Assembly: GCA_023431205.1 (NCBI GenBank)
Contig: JAEYXQ010000009.1
Location: 1 to 30,331 of the forward strand
Reading direction: 5' to 3'
Length of the DNA: 30,331 nucleotides
Origin: Pseudomonadota bacterium
GTDB lineage: Bacteria; Pseudomonadota; Alphaproteobacteria; Rhizobiales; Devosiaceae
Shown piece by piece: positions 7,178 through 14,602 of this stretch. Position numbers and translations under genes: made by a program. Numbering within the stretch: position 1 is the stretch's first letter; each line of letters starts with the position of its first letter. The notes beneath the pieces were generated by a model. That model made no database searches. It saw nothing but the letters and a program-made list of their open reading frames with translations, and was not told where the DNA came from.

Positions 7178-8026
7178 CTACATCAGGTCAGCGGTGATCA
7201 GGTTACGCCCGAAGACGCTGTCGTCGAGCGGGACGAGGCGCACCACGGAGTAGCCGCGGGCGCTCAGTTCCGCCAGGAAGCTTGGCAGCATGTCGACAGT
7301 GCGCTGGTGAATGTCGTGGAACAGGATGATGCCGCTGCCGCGAGCCTCCAGTCGCTGCAGGGTGCGCTCGGCCACCACGGAGGGCGCGTCGCGGTAGTAG
7401 TCCTTGCTGTCGATATCAACATCGAGAATGACAGCGCCGCTGTGATTCAGGCTCGTGCGCAAGAACCCGGTCTGGGACAGGTACGGGAAGCGGAAGAACG
7501 GGGAACTTGCCTGTCCGCCGTTCGAGAGGACGGCTGCCACCGCGTCTTCGCCACGAGCGATTTCATCGATGGCGGCCTGCCGCGTCAGAGTCGACAGGTC
7601 GGCGTGGCTGTAAGTGTGGCTTCCGACTGTGTGGCCACGAGCAGCCACCTTCCTTGCCAGCGCGGGGTGGCGTTCGGCTGCTTCTCCCAACATCAGGAAG
7701 CTGGCCTTGACGCCAAAGCGGTCGAGAGTGGCGAGGATAGCCTCGGTCTTGCCGGGGCGAGGCCCGTCGTCAAAAGTGAGCACAACCTCACCGGGCCGCA
7801 GAACGATTTCGCCGGCGGATGCTACAGCCAGCGTGCGGCCCGCAAGACTGCCGGCTTGAAATGCCGGATGCGTAACGACGGCAGCGGGAACAACGTTGTC
7901 CGTGCTGAGACTGCGCTCCGCCTGATATGCAGACACGAGTTGCGGTTGAGAACTCGGGGGCTTCGCGCACCCGGCAAGGATCAAGGCCATAGCGGCCAGC
8001 GGCAAGAACAATCCGAAACGCGACAC
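7178..8026 (-). CDS. Lipoprotein polysaccharide deacetylase (NodB domain)
   Basis: This is a carbohydrate esterase family 4 enzyme, a metal-dependent deacetylase acting on N-acetylated glycans. From the GTG at 8026 the protein (282 residues) opens with a classical lipoprotein signal ending in the lipobox LAGC (C20); an in-frame TTG at 8053 would add nine residues. The NodB motifs are present: TFDDGP (84-89, catalytic base D86 and metal ligand D87), HTYSH (137-141, metal ligands H137 and H141), RFPY (179-182), DVDIDSKDY, and ILFHDI near the C-terminus. It should be anchored in an envelope membrane facing the periplasm. The substrate (peptidoglycan or exopolysaccharide) cannot be told from sequence. 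Two TTAACC boxes lie upstream. Confidence 0.9.
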   Translation of the reverse strand: MSRFGLFLPLAAMALILAGCAKPPSSQPQLVSAYQAERSLSTDNVVPAAVVTHPAFQAGSLAGRTLAVASAGEIVLRPGEVVLTFDDGPRPGKTEAILATLDRFGVKASFLMLGEAAERHPALARKVAARGHTVGSHTYSHADLSTLTRQAAIDEIARGEDAVAAVLSNGGQASSPFFRFPYLSQTGFLRTSLNHSGAVILDVDIDSKDYYRDAPSVVAERTLQRLEARGSGIILFHDIHQRTVDMLPSFLAELSARGYSVVRLVPLDDSVFGRNLITADLM

Positions 8027-8073
8027 TGCTGGCCCCAAAGCAGCTGAAAACAACGGGGCCAGAATTCGGGATT

Positions 8074-8103
8074 ATGGTTAATAAAGCGCTCGCAAGAGGT
8101 TAA
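8074..8103 (-). promoter_or_regulatory. Possible CtrA boxes upstream of the deacetylase
   Basis: On the minus strand TTAACCAT occupies 8081-8074 and a second TTAACC occupies 8103-8098. TTAACCAT equals a known half-site form of the alphaproteobacterial cell-cycle regulator CtrA; the full TTAA-N7-TTAA arrangement is absent. They lie about 48 and 72 bases upstream of the start chosen for the deacetylase. Confidence 0.3.
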
Positions 8104-8121
8104 GCAGACCTTAGCGGCTGC

Positions 8122-8577
8122 TCAGGTGTCCCTGGCGCGCTCAAGGATACGCTTGCACTCGAGCAGTTCCCGCAGCACGTCGGCGAGCTTGTCGCGCGAG
8201 TCCGAGTCCAGAGCGGGGCTGGCACTCATCTCTGCTTCTTCGATTTCCGCAGCGTCGCCGACCGCCTCCGCTTCCTCGATCATCGGCAGGATGTCTTCGA
8301 GCGGCTTGCCCTCACCGACGGCGATCACGTAGCGCGGGCCCTGGTCCTTGAGGATCCGCTGGACACCCTTGATGGTGAAACCCTGTTCGTACAGCAGGTG
8401 GCGGATGCCGCGGAGCAGCATCAGGTCATCGGGGCGGTAGTATCGACGCCCACCGCCGCGCTTCAGCGGCTTGATGACAGAAAAACGAGTCTCCCAGAAG
8501 CGCAGGACATGCTGCGGCAGGTCCAGTTCTTCGGCGGCTTCGGAGATTGTCCGAAAGGCGTCTGGAGACTTGTCCAC
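8122..8577 (-). CDS. MerR-family transcriptional regulator
   Basis: The N-terminal winged helix-turn-helix of the MerR family spans about residues 8-78. It includes FRTISEAAEELDLPQHVLRF, the segment RFWETRF, and RRYYRPDD, which matches the RxYxxxD pattern of the wing. The C-terminal half is acidic, then predicted to form a coiled coil (SRDKLADVLRELLECKRILE), the usual dimerisation helix. No cysteine pattern for metal binding is present, so the inducer is unknown. It lies 24 bp downstream of ihfA, an arrangement shared by many alphaproteobacteria. Length 151 is normal for the small group. Confidence 0.9.
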   Translation of the reverse strand: MDKSPDAFRTISEAAEELDLPQHVLRFWETRFSVIKPLKRGGGRRYYRPDDLMLLRGIRHLLYEQGFTIKGVQRILKDQGPRYVIAVGEGKPLEDILPMIEEAEAVGDAAEIEEAEMSASPALDSDSRDKLADVLRELLECKRILERARDT

Positions 8578-8601
8578 GGGACGTTGAGACTCGCTGGAGG
8601 C

Positions 8602-8913
8602 TTATTTTCCAGCACGAACCATAGATTTGTTGATCTTGGACTTCAACACGTTGGACGGTTTGAACACAAGAACCTGCCGAGGCAGGATCGGCACTTCCTC
8701 GCCGGTCTTGGGATTGCGCCCGATGCGCTCGTTCTTTGACCGCACCTGGAACGAGCCGAACGAGGACAACTTGACGTTGGCCCCGGTCACCAGTGCGTCG
8801 GTGATCAGCTCCAGGACACGCTCAACCAGTTCCGCGGATTCGGTTCTGGACAGCCCCACCGTCGAATAAACGGCCTCCGCCAGATCGGCCCGCGTTACGG
8901 TTTTCTGCGTCAT
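8602..8913 (-). CDS. ihfA: Integration host factor subunit alpha
   Basis: This 103-residue protein is a DNA-bending protein of the HU/IHF family. It has the helical dimerisation body (TRADLAEAVYSTVGLSRTES), the GxFGxF-type strand (LSSFGSFQVR) and the DNA-inserting beta arm containing GRNPKTGEEVPI, where the proline intercalates. I start at the ATG at 8913, which gives the usual IHF-alpha N-terminus and has a purine-rich AAGGACGGGGG stretch upstream; a longer frame reaching 8994 adds unrelated residues. The partner ihfB is not in the window. It follows plsX-fabH on the same strand with a 242-bp gap that may hold its own promoter. Confidence 0.95.
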   Translation of the reverse strand: MTQKTVTRADLAEAVYSTVGLSRTESAELVERVLELITDALVTGANVKLSSFGSFQVRSKNERIGRNPKTGEEVPILPRQVLVFKPSNVLKSKINKSMVRAGK

Positions 8914-9049
8914 TCGTACCCCCGTCCTTGCCGATAGGTGCGCCCGATCCAAAGGGACCGCGCAATGTTCCGACCTCTTGATTGAACGAGCCACACCAAG
9001 CCACGACCCGGCCCGACGACTGGCAGGAACTGTCCCTATGCTCGTACCG

Positions 9050-9070
9050 AGACAAGCTGCGAGCTTGTCT
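9050..9070. repeat. Perfect inverted repeat in the fabH-ihfA gap
   Basis: AGACAAGCT (9050-9058) and AGCTTGTCT (9062-9070) are perfect reverse complements around GCG. The site is 137 bases upstream of the ihfA ATG and 86 bases beyond the fabH stop. It may be a fabH terminator lacking a U tract, a hairpin in the ihfA leader, or an operator. Confidence 0.5.
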
Positions 9071-9155
9071 GCCCGCGAGCCTCCCGGAGCCTCCTCCGAT
9101 TGTTAACAAAGACACTAACGCCTTGATAGCGCTAAGGTCAATCGGCTCAAACCAC

Positions 9156-10133
9156 CTACCAGCGGATGAGCGATGCCCCCCAGGTGAAGCCGCCGCCCAT
9201 GGCCTCCAACATCACCAGATCACCCTGCTTGATGCGACCATCAGCTACCGCGGCGCTCAGCGCCAGCGGCACCGAGGCGGCCGAAGTGTTGGCGTGACGA
9301 TCGACGGTGATGACCACCTTCTCCGGCGGCAGACCGAGCTTGGCTCCTGCACCATCGATGATCCGGCGATTGGCCTGGTGCGGCACGAACCAGTCGAGAT
9401 CGTCGGTGGTGTAACCTGCCTGCTCCAGCGCCGCGTAGACCACATCGGTGATCTTGCCGACGGCATGACGGAATACTTCCGGGCCCTGCATGTGGACGTG
9501 ACCGGTCGTGCCGGTGGAGGAAGGCCCGCCATCGACGTAGAGCTTGTCCCAGTGATGCCCATCGGAGCGAAGGGCGTTGGAGAGTACGCCACGCTCAGAC
9601 TCGCCCCCTGCAAGCTCGACCTTTTCCATGACCACGGCCCCTGCCCCGTCCCCGAACAGGACGCAGGTCGACCGGTCGCTCCAGTCCAGCAACCGTGAGA
9701 AGGTTTCGGCGCCGATCACGAGGGCTCGGGTCCCCAGGCCGTTCTTCATGTAGCTGTCGGCAGTGGCGACGGCGTAGACGAAGCCGGAGCAGACCGCCTG
9801 GATGTCGAAGGCCATGCCATGGTGCATGCCCAGCTTCATCTGAACCAGGGTAGCAGCGGCCGGGAAGGTGTAGTCGGGTGTTGTGGTGGCGACGACGATC
9901 AGGTCAATGTCGTCGGGCGTCATTCCGGCACTTGCTAGCGCCTGCCGGGCAGCCTCGACAGCGAGATCGGAGGTGAACTGCCCCTCGGCCGCTATGTGAC
10001 GCTGCTTGATGCCGACACGCTGCTGGATCCACTCGTCCGTCGTCTCAACGATCTTTTCGAGTTCGGCGTTGGTCAGCACTTTTTTGGGCAGGTAGCTGCC
10101 CACGCCGCGGATGATGCTACGCGTCCTGGTCAC
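9156..10133 (-). CDS. fabH: 3-oxoacyl-[acyl-carrier-protein] synthase III
   Basis: FabH condenses acetyl-CoA with malonyl-ACP to start type II fatty acid synthesis. The thiolase-fold protein is 325 residues. The catalytic triad is visible: C115 in IQAVCSGFVYA, H252 in WFVPHQANRRII, and N282 in DRHANTSAAS. The oxyanion and glycine-rich end MLEAMGGGFTWGA is intact. It begins with GTG, which overlaps the plsX stop as GTGA, so translation is coupled to plsX. The cluster DUF177-plsX-fabH-ihfA-merR is typical of the order. Confidence 0.97.
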   Translation of the reverse strand: MTRTRSIIRGVGSYLPKKVLTNAELEKIVETTDEWIQQRVGIKQRHIAAEGQFTSDLAVEAARQALASAGMTPDDIDLIVVATTTPDYTFPAAATLVQMKLGMHHGMAFDIQAVCSGFVYAVATADSYMKNGLGTRALVIGAETFSRLLDWSDRSTCVLFGDGAGAVVMEKVELAGGESERGVLSNALRSDGHHWDKLYVDGGPSSTGTTGHVHMQGPEVFRHAVGKITDVVYAALEQAGYTTDDLDWFVPHQANRRIIDGAGAKLGLPPEKVVITVDRHANTSAASVPLALSAAVADGRIKQGDLVMLEAMGGGFTWGASLIRW

Positions 10134-11200
10134 GCCGGTCTCGCTTCGGATTGAGTATCTGATACAGGCTCCGCCGCCTGGGCAGGGAAGCGCGTCATGG
10201 TGTCGGTGATCTTGTCCATCAGGCGGCTGCGGCCCATTTCGTAGGCAAGGCCGAGCGCGCTCTTGTAACCGATCTCGTCGCTGCCGCCGTGGGACTTGAT
10301 GACGATCCCGTTCAGCCCGAGGAACACGCCGCCGTTCACAGTTCGCGGGTCCATCTTGCGCCGCAAAGCGTTCAGCGCACCAGTGGCGAGCAGCGCTCCG
10401 ATGCGGCTGAGCAGGGTCGACTTAAGGGCGCTCCGCAGATAGGTCGCCACCTGGCGCGCCGTGCCCTCTGCGGTCTTGAGGGCGATATTGCCCACGAAGC
10501 CTTCGGTTACGACCACGTCGACGGTGCCCTTGCCGATGTCGTCGCCTTCCACGAACCCGTGATAGGTGAAGCCCTTGCCGCTTGCTTCGGACAGCATACG
10601 GCCGGCTTCCTTGATGGACTCGAGACCCTTCACCTCTTCGGTGCCGACGTTGAGCAGACCGACGCTGGGATTGGAGTCATCGAACAGGCATCGGGCCAGC
10701 GCGGAGCCGAGGATGGCGTAGTCCACCAGCTGCTTGGCATCAGCGCCGATCGTCGCCCCCATGTCGAGCACGATGATGTCGCTGCGCAGAGTCGGCCAAA
10801 TGGCGGCAATACCCGGCCGGGAAATACCTTCCATCGGGCGCAGACAGAACGTTGCCATGGCCATCAGCGCACCGGTGTTGCCGCCGGAAATGGCGACGTC
10901 GGCTTCACCGTCCCGCACGGCCTGAATCGCCATCCACATCGACGAGTTGCCTTTGCCCTTGCGCAGGGCCTGGCTGGGCTTTTCGTCCATCGCGATGACG
11001 TTTTCGCAATGGCGCACGGTGCTCGCAGGCTTGAGCGCCGGGAACTCATCCAGCAGCGGCCGGATCTGTTCTTCGCGGCCGTGGAAGATGAACCGGATGT
11101 TCCGGCGTTCCTTGAGAGCAATGTGAGCGCCGTGGATTACCGCCCGGGGGGCATGGTCGCCGCCCATGGCGTCCACGGATATTGTTATTGCGTCGGTCAT
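10130..11200 (-). CDS. plsX: Phosphate acyltransferase PlsX
   Basis: PlsX converts acyl-ACP and phosphate to acyl-phosphate, the substrate of PlsY in phosphatidic acid synthesis; it is a peripheral membrane enzyme. The 356-residue protein begins ITISVDAMGGDHAP, the family hallmark, and contains SGGNTGALMAMA, the LLNVGTEEVKG segment and TEGFVGNIALKTAEGTA. I start at the ATG at 11200 because the longer frame to 11266 adds residues that are not part of the family. A weak promoter is possible upstream. It is coupled by overlap to fabH. Confidence 0.96.
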   Translation of the reverse strand: MTDAITISVDAMGGDHAPRAVIHGAHIALKERRNIRFIFHGREEQIRPLLDEFPALKPASTVRHCENVIAMDEKPSQALRKGKGNSSMWMAIQAVRDGEADVAISGGNTGALMAMATFCLRPMEGISRPGIAAIWPTLRSDIIVLDMGATIGADAKQLVDYAILGSALARCLFDDSNPSVGLLNVGTEEVKGLESIKEAGRMLSEASGKGFTYHGFVEGDDIGKGTVDVVVTEGFVGNIALKTAEGTARQVATYLRSALKSTLLSRIGALLATGALNALRRKMDPRTVNGGVFLGLNGIVIKSHGGSDEIGYKSALGLAYEMGRSRLMDKITDTMTRFPAQAAEPVSDTQSEARPA

Positions 11201-11238
11201 TTCCGCCCGTTCTGCCGCCTTTGTCGGAAGGCGACGCC

Positions 11239-11266
11239 AAGATAGCCCATAGCTGAGTCGGCGCAA
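11239..11266 (-). promoter_or_regulatory. Possible promoter of plsX-fabH
   Basis: Reading the minus strand, TTGCGC (11266-11261) is followed after 16 bases by TATCTT (11244-11239), about 39 bases upstream of the plsX start. Both boxes are imperfect matches to a sigma-70 promoter. Confidence 0.3.
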
Positions 11267-11293
11267 CCCCCGCGGCTGCCGCTTCCAGCTCCC

Positions 11294-11827
11294 CTAGGGT
11301 TCCTTGAGCTTCGAAAGCGCCGCAAATGGACCGCTTTCGGCCGCCTGATCTCCAAGTCCGAGATCGTCGATGCTCTCCCCTTCGAGGCGCGGATAGGGTT
11401 CGATCGCGAGGGCCAGCGTCTCGATCAGCAACGCGCTGAGGTCCACCTCGGGTCCATCGATGTGATCGGGGAAATTGTCGTCTTCAAGGTCGACGAAGAT
11501 CTCCGCGCCCGGCGTTGGCTTTGGGCATCGTTCCGCCGGCAGAAACACGCGGTCGACCTCTTCTTCGATCACCTGGGTGATCGGTTCGAAGCTGACCACT
11601 GAAGGCTGCACGATGGTGGCGTTCAGGCGCCCCTGGGCGCGCAGGCCACCGCGCAGCGGCGCAACCGTCAGCGAGGCGGTGAAGTGTTCGACGGAGATCA
11701 GCTTCAGCGTCGCGGCCAGTTGTTCGCGCTGGGTCGCATCGAGTTCAACGTCAATGCTGCGCCCGCCCGCAGGCAGGCGATCGATGCGCACCACGGCGTC
11801 GAACAGTGGCTCCTCGCGCGCGGTCAT
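11294..11827 (-). CDS. DUF177 (YceD) family protein
   Basis: This 177-residue cytosolic protein matches the DUF177/YceD family, linked in other bacteria and plastids to 23S rRNA accumulation. Recognisable parts are the N-terminal strand FDAVVRIDRLPAGG, the RAQGRLNATIVQPS core (the family usually has a cysteine where this one reads VQPSV), and the acidic DLSALLIETLALAIEPYPR helix. The C-terminal tail is also acidic. The ATG overlaps the stop of the chaperone gene upstream (ATGA, 11824-11827). The plsX start lies 93 bp downstream; rpmF, often its neighbour in other phyla, is not here. Confidence 0.85.
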   Translation of the reverse strand: MTAREEPLFDAVVRIDRLPAGGRSIDVELDATQREQLAATLKLISVEHFTASLTVAPLRGGLRAQGRLNATIVQPSVVSFEPITQVIEEEVDRVFLPAERCPKPTPGAEIFVDLEDDNFPDHIDGPEVDLSALLIETLALAIEPYPRLEGESIDDLGLGDQAAESGPFAALSKLKEP

Positions 11828-12351
11828 GGGTTGGCTCCGAAATTAATCGTTCCGGCGGCAATCTGCTCAGGCGACTGGGCGGCGAGGACCTCATCCTGAG
11901 CGAACAGATAGTCGGCCAGCGCCCTCACGTGGGTGCCGGCGCCGTCCTCGAAGATGTTGCGAGACAGAACCTGCTCCACTGCAGCAACGTCTTTGGAGTC
12001 CATTGCAGCATTGAGGGCCGCCAGCAGGCCGAAGAAGATGTTGCCCATTTTCTGGATCTTCTTGGGTACCCCGAGATCCGTGACCCCCATCTCGCGCAGC
12101 GAACGATCCATATCCTTGAAGAACAGATCGAACACCGCCTGGCTGAACTGCTTCTTCGGACCCGACTCGGACCGCAAGCGGCGGAACAGCAGAGCCATGT
12201 GCAGGCTGATCATGTCGAAGCGACCGGTGACGGTGTCGGGCACCTGCCAGTCGGCGTAGAAACGGGGTTGCCGGGATTGCGCCACAATGGCGCTATAGAC
12301 GGCGTAAACGGGTTTGGTGGCAGTGTTCCTGCGGAACAGTGACAGGATCAT
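11824..12351 (-). CDS. Ubiquinol-cytochrome c chaperone family protein
   Basis: This 175-residue protein belongs to the CBP3/UQCC family (ubiquinol-cytochrome c chaperone domain), whose mitochondrial members help assemble cytochrome b into complex III. The domain covers most of the protein, with the characteristic YADWQVPDTVTGRFDMISLH near the N-terminus and FFKDMDRSLREMGVTDLGVP in the middle. There is no signal peptide, so it should work on the cytoplasmic side. The gene is the first of the minus-strand cluster and diverges from bamE; its stop overlaps the DUF177 start by four bases. The bacterial role is inferred from the family. Confidence 0.88.
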   Translation of the reverse strand: MILSLFRRNTATKPVYAVYSAIVAQSRQPRFYADWQVPDTVTGRFDMISLHMALLFRRLRSESGPKKQFSQAVFDLFFKDMDRSLREMGVTDLGVPKKIQKMGNIFFGLLAALNAAMDSKDVAAVEQVLSRNIFEDGAGTHVRALADYLFAQDEVLAAQSPEQIAAGTINFGANP

Positions 12352-12522
12352 GGGACGGCGTCGGGCCTTTCATCGATCCGCCAGCGGGGCATAAACATCC
12401 GCTGCAGACCATTGCCAGCTTGCCAGAACGACAGGTTGGCAGCTACACATTCCGGCGACTGCCAAGGCCGCCGCCTCGTCGTCGAGCCTATAGTCGAGTG
12501 CCATCGGGAAAGTCAATTTCAC

Positions 12523-12960
12523 ATGCTCCTGCGTACAGTTTCAGCACCGATCGCCGCTGCCCTCGTGGCGCTGACCCTTGCCGCCTGCAGCAGCAGCACG
12601 TCATTGGTCAGCACGCGCACGCAGGGCTACGAAATTCCCGATACGGCGCTGCAGCAGATTCGCCCGGGACAGAGCCAGCAGCTCGTCACGCTGGTGCTCG
12701 GCTCGCCGCAATCCACCAATACCTTCGGTGACCAGACTGCATGGTACTATGTCGAAACCAAGGTTCGCCAAACCTCTTTCGGCATGACCATGATCGACTC
12801 GCGTACCGTCGTGGCCGTGTATTTCGACAAGAACGGCAAAGTGGTCGACAAGGCCGTGTACGGCCTTGAGGACGGCAAGACCGTCACCATCGAGACCCGC
12901 CGCACCCCCTCCTTCGGCGAGGACCGCACCTTCATCGACCAGATACTGCAGTCGTTCTAG
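12523..12960 (+). CDS. bamE: Outer membrane assembly lipoprotein BamE (SmpA/OmlA)
   Basis: BamE is a small lipoprotein of the BAM complex that inserts beta-barrel proteins into the outer membrane. The 145-residue product has a lipoprotein signal ending in LAAC (C22). The SmpA/OmlA fold follows: GYEIPDTALQQIRPGQS, then the turn VLGSPQSTNTFGDQTAWYYV and the strand RTVVAVYFDKNGKVVDKAVY. I start at the ATG at 12523 because it alone puts the signal peptide at the N-terminus; a longer frame opens at 12412. A GGGAAAG stretch lies about 11 bases upstream. It is divergent from the chaperone gene and ends at a strong terminator. Confidence 0.93.
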   Translation: MLLRTVSAPIAAALVALTLAACSSSTSLVSTRTQGYEIPDTALQQIRPGQSQQLVTLVLGSPQSTNTFGDQTAWYYVETKVRQTSFGMTMIDSRTVVAVYFDKNGKVVDKAVYGLEDGKTVTIETRRTPSFGEDRTFIDQILQSF

Positions 12961-12983
12961 GTTGCAGAGTCCCGCGACGCATC

Positions 12984-13010
12984 AAGCCCCGGCATCGACC
13001 GGGGCTTTTT
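12984..13010 (+). terminator. Rho-independent terminator of bamE
   Basis: AAGCCCCGG (12984-12992) pairs with CCGGGGCTT (12999-13007) around the loop CATCGA and runs into TTTTT (13006-13010). It is the best canonical terminator in the window. It lies 49 bases before the 3' end of the convergent nusB gene, and its complement would also fold in nusB readthrough RNA. Confidence 0.93.
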
Positions 13011-13058
13011 CATGCTGTCATCCTGTTCTGGACGATACCGTAGACCAGTCTCGTTAGC

Positions 13059-13541
13059 CTAGACGTCGGCCCCGGCGTGGCGGGCCATGGCATCAAGGGT
13101 GCCGTTAACGAGACCAGTGGCGTCATCGTCGTAGAAGGCTTTCGCCACGTCGACATACTCGGTGATCACCACCCGCGCCGGGATATCCTTGCGGCGCAGG
13201 AGCTCGAACGCGGCTGCGCGCAGGATGGCGCGGAGCGTGGCATCGATGCGGTCGACAGGCCAGTTGTCGGCCAGCGCCTTGTCCACCGAGGGATCGATCT
13301 CGAGCTGGTGGCGGGCAACGCCGTTGACGATCTGGCGGAAAAAGTCAGCGTCCGCCGGCAGGTACTGCTCGCCCTCGATCTCCCGACCAAGATGGAACGC
13401 CCCAAACTGCGCCAGCGTGTCCTCAAGGGTCTGGCGGCCGACGTCCATCTGGTAGAGAGCCTGCACTGCGGCCAGCCGAGCGGCTCCCCGCTGGTTGGCG
13501 GGCCGATTGGTGTCTGGGTCGCGTCGGGGAGCTTGCGCCAT
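13059..13541 (-). CDS. nusB: Transcription antitermination factor NusB
   Basis: NusB binds boxA RNA with NusE (S10) to allow antitermination in rRNA operons. The all-helical 160-residue protein shows RGAARLAAVQALYQMDVG at the first helix, the FFRQIVNGVARHQLEID segment and the conserved C-terminal half LRAILRAAAFELLRRKDIPARVVI, cut here for length, ending at NGTLDAMAR. Its ATG overlaps the ribH stop by one base (TAATG), so the two are coupled. The usual alphaproteobacterial follower thiL is absent; nusB converges on bamE instead. Confidence 0.96.
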   Translation of the reverse strand: MAQAPRRDPDTNRPANQRGAARLAAVQALYQMDVGRQTLEDTLAQFGAFHLGREIEGEQYLPADADFFRQIVNGVARHQLEIDPSVDKALADNWPVDRIDATLRAILRAAAFELLRRKDIPARVVITEYVDVAKAFYDDDATGLVNGTLDAMARHAGADV

Positions 13542-14014
13542 TAGTCGTTCAACTTCGCTTTGATGGCCGCGAGCGCCAGCGCCGCGCGGGCGGCGTCACC
13601 GCCGCGGTCCTGATCTTCCGGTCGGGCTCGCGCCATGGCCTGCCCTTCGTTCTCGACCGCAAGCAGTCCGATCCCGAGCGGAACGGCATCGCCGACCGAC
13701 AGGTCGACGAGAGCCCTTACGCTCTGGGTGACAACGGCATCGTAGTGCCCGGAATGGCCGCGAATGACGCAGCCGAGGGCGATGTAGCCGTCGAAGTCGC
13801 GCGCGTCCAGAGCCATTGCGACTGCGGCCGGCAATTCAAGGGCGCTCGGCACCGCTATCGTTTCATGCGTGGCGCCAGCCGCCTCAAGCGCGGCTACCGC
13901 ACCCTGGCGAAGGGCGTCGGCAATGTCGGGGTAGGCACGCGCCTCCACGATCAAGAAGTGGTAGCCGTCTGCCGAGCCGGGTTCGATGGGGAAACGGGCG
14001 CCGTAGGAATCCAT
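13541..14014 (-). CDS. ribH: 6,7-dimethyl-8-ribityllumazine synthase
   Basis: RibH condenses 5-amino-6-ribitylaminouracil with dihydroxybutanone phosphate in riboflavin synthesis. The 157-residue lumazine synthase shows HFLIVEARAYPDIADALRQG, the substrate-binding VPSALELPAAV loop, and GCVIRGHSGHYDAVV, which carries the active-site histidine region. I start at the ATG at 14014, which has AAAGG eight bases upstream; a frame to 14053 adds 13 unrelated residues. ribD and ribE, which commonly sit between nrdR and ribH in the order, are missing from this position. Confidence 0.95.
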   Translation of the reverse strand: MDSYGARFPIEPGSADGYHFLIVEARAYPDIADALRQGAVAALEAAGATHETIAVPSALELPAAVAMALDARDFDGYIALGCVIRGHSGHYDAVVTQSVRALVDLSVGDAVPLGIGLLAVENEGQAMARARPEDQDRGGDAARAALALAAIKAKLND

Positions 14015-14106
14015 GTGCGGGACCTTTGCTGGAGCGGACTGGTATGGCCACAACGCTCCAGCAATCCATTAGTCTCCGCAGCCGTCGCCTGCAACAGCAG
14101 GCGGGC

Positions 14107-14583
14107 TCAGCGATCCTCGTCGATCACGGTCTGATCCTCGGCCAATTCGGCGAGAAAGCTGCGGAAATCATCGGCGGCGGAGAAGTTGCGATAGACCGAA
14201 GCGAAGCGGACAAAGGCCACGTCGTCGAGGCCCTTGAGCCCGTCCATGACATACTGGCCGATCTGCTCGGAGGTCACCTCGACATCGCCGAGGCTTTCGA
14301 GCTGGCGGACGACGCCGGAGATCATCCGCTCGGCGCGTTCCAGCTCCACCTGGCGCTTGCGCAGGGCGGTGTAGACGGAGCGAGCCAGTTTCTCGCGGTC
14401 AAACGGGACCTTGCGGCCGGACTTCTTGACCACAGTGAGGTCGCGCAGTTGCACACGCTCGAAGGTAGTGAAGCGGCCGCCGCAGGCGTTGCACACGCGG
14501 CGGCGGCGGATTGCGCCCGAATCCTCAGTCGGGCGCGAATCCTTCACCTGGGTGTCGTCATTGCCGCAATAAGGGCAGCGCAT
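14107..14583 (-). CDS. nrdR: Transcriptional repressor NrdR
   Basis: NrdR represses ribonucleotide reductase genes in response to nucleotide (ATP/dATP) levels. The 158-residue protein has an N-terminal zinc ribbon with CPYC (C3, C6) and CNAC (C31, C34), with the DNA-contacting RRRRVC segment between, followed by an ATP-cone (about 49-139) beginning TVVKKSGRKVPFDREKL. It is 19 bp upstream of glyA on the opposite flank of transcription, meaning glyA is transcribed first and nrdR second. No NrdR box was noticed in the window. Confidence 0.97.
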   Translation of the reverse strand: MRCPYCGNDDTQVKDSRPTEDSGAIRRRRVCNACGGRFTTFERVQLRDLTVVKKSGRKVPFDREKLARSVYTALRKRQVELERAERMISGVVRQLESLGDVEVTSEQIGQYVMDGLKGLDDVAFVRFASVYRNFSAADDFRSFLAELAEDQTVIDEDR

Positions 14584-14602
14584 CGTTACCGTTGACCTCG
14601 GT

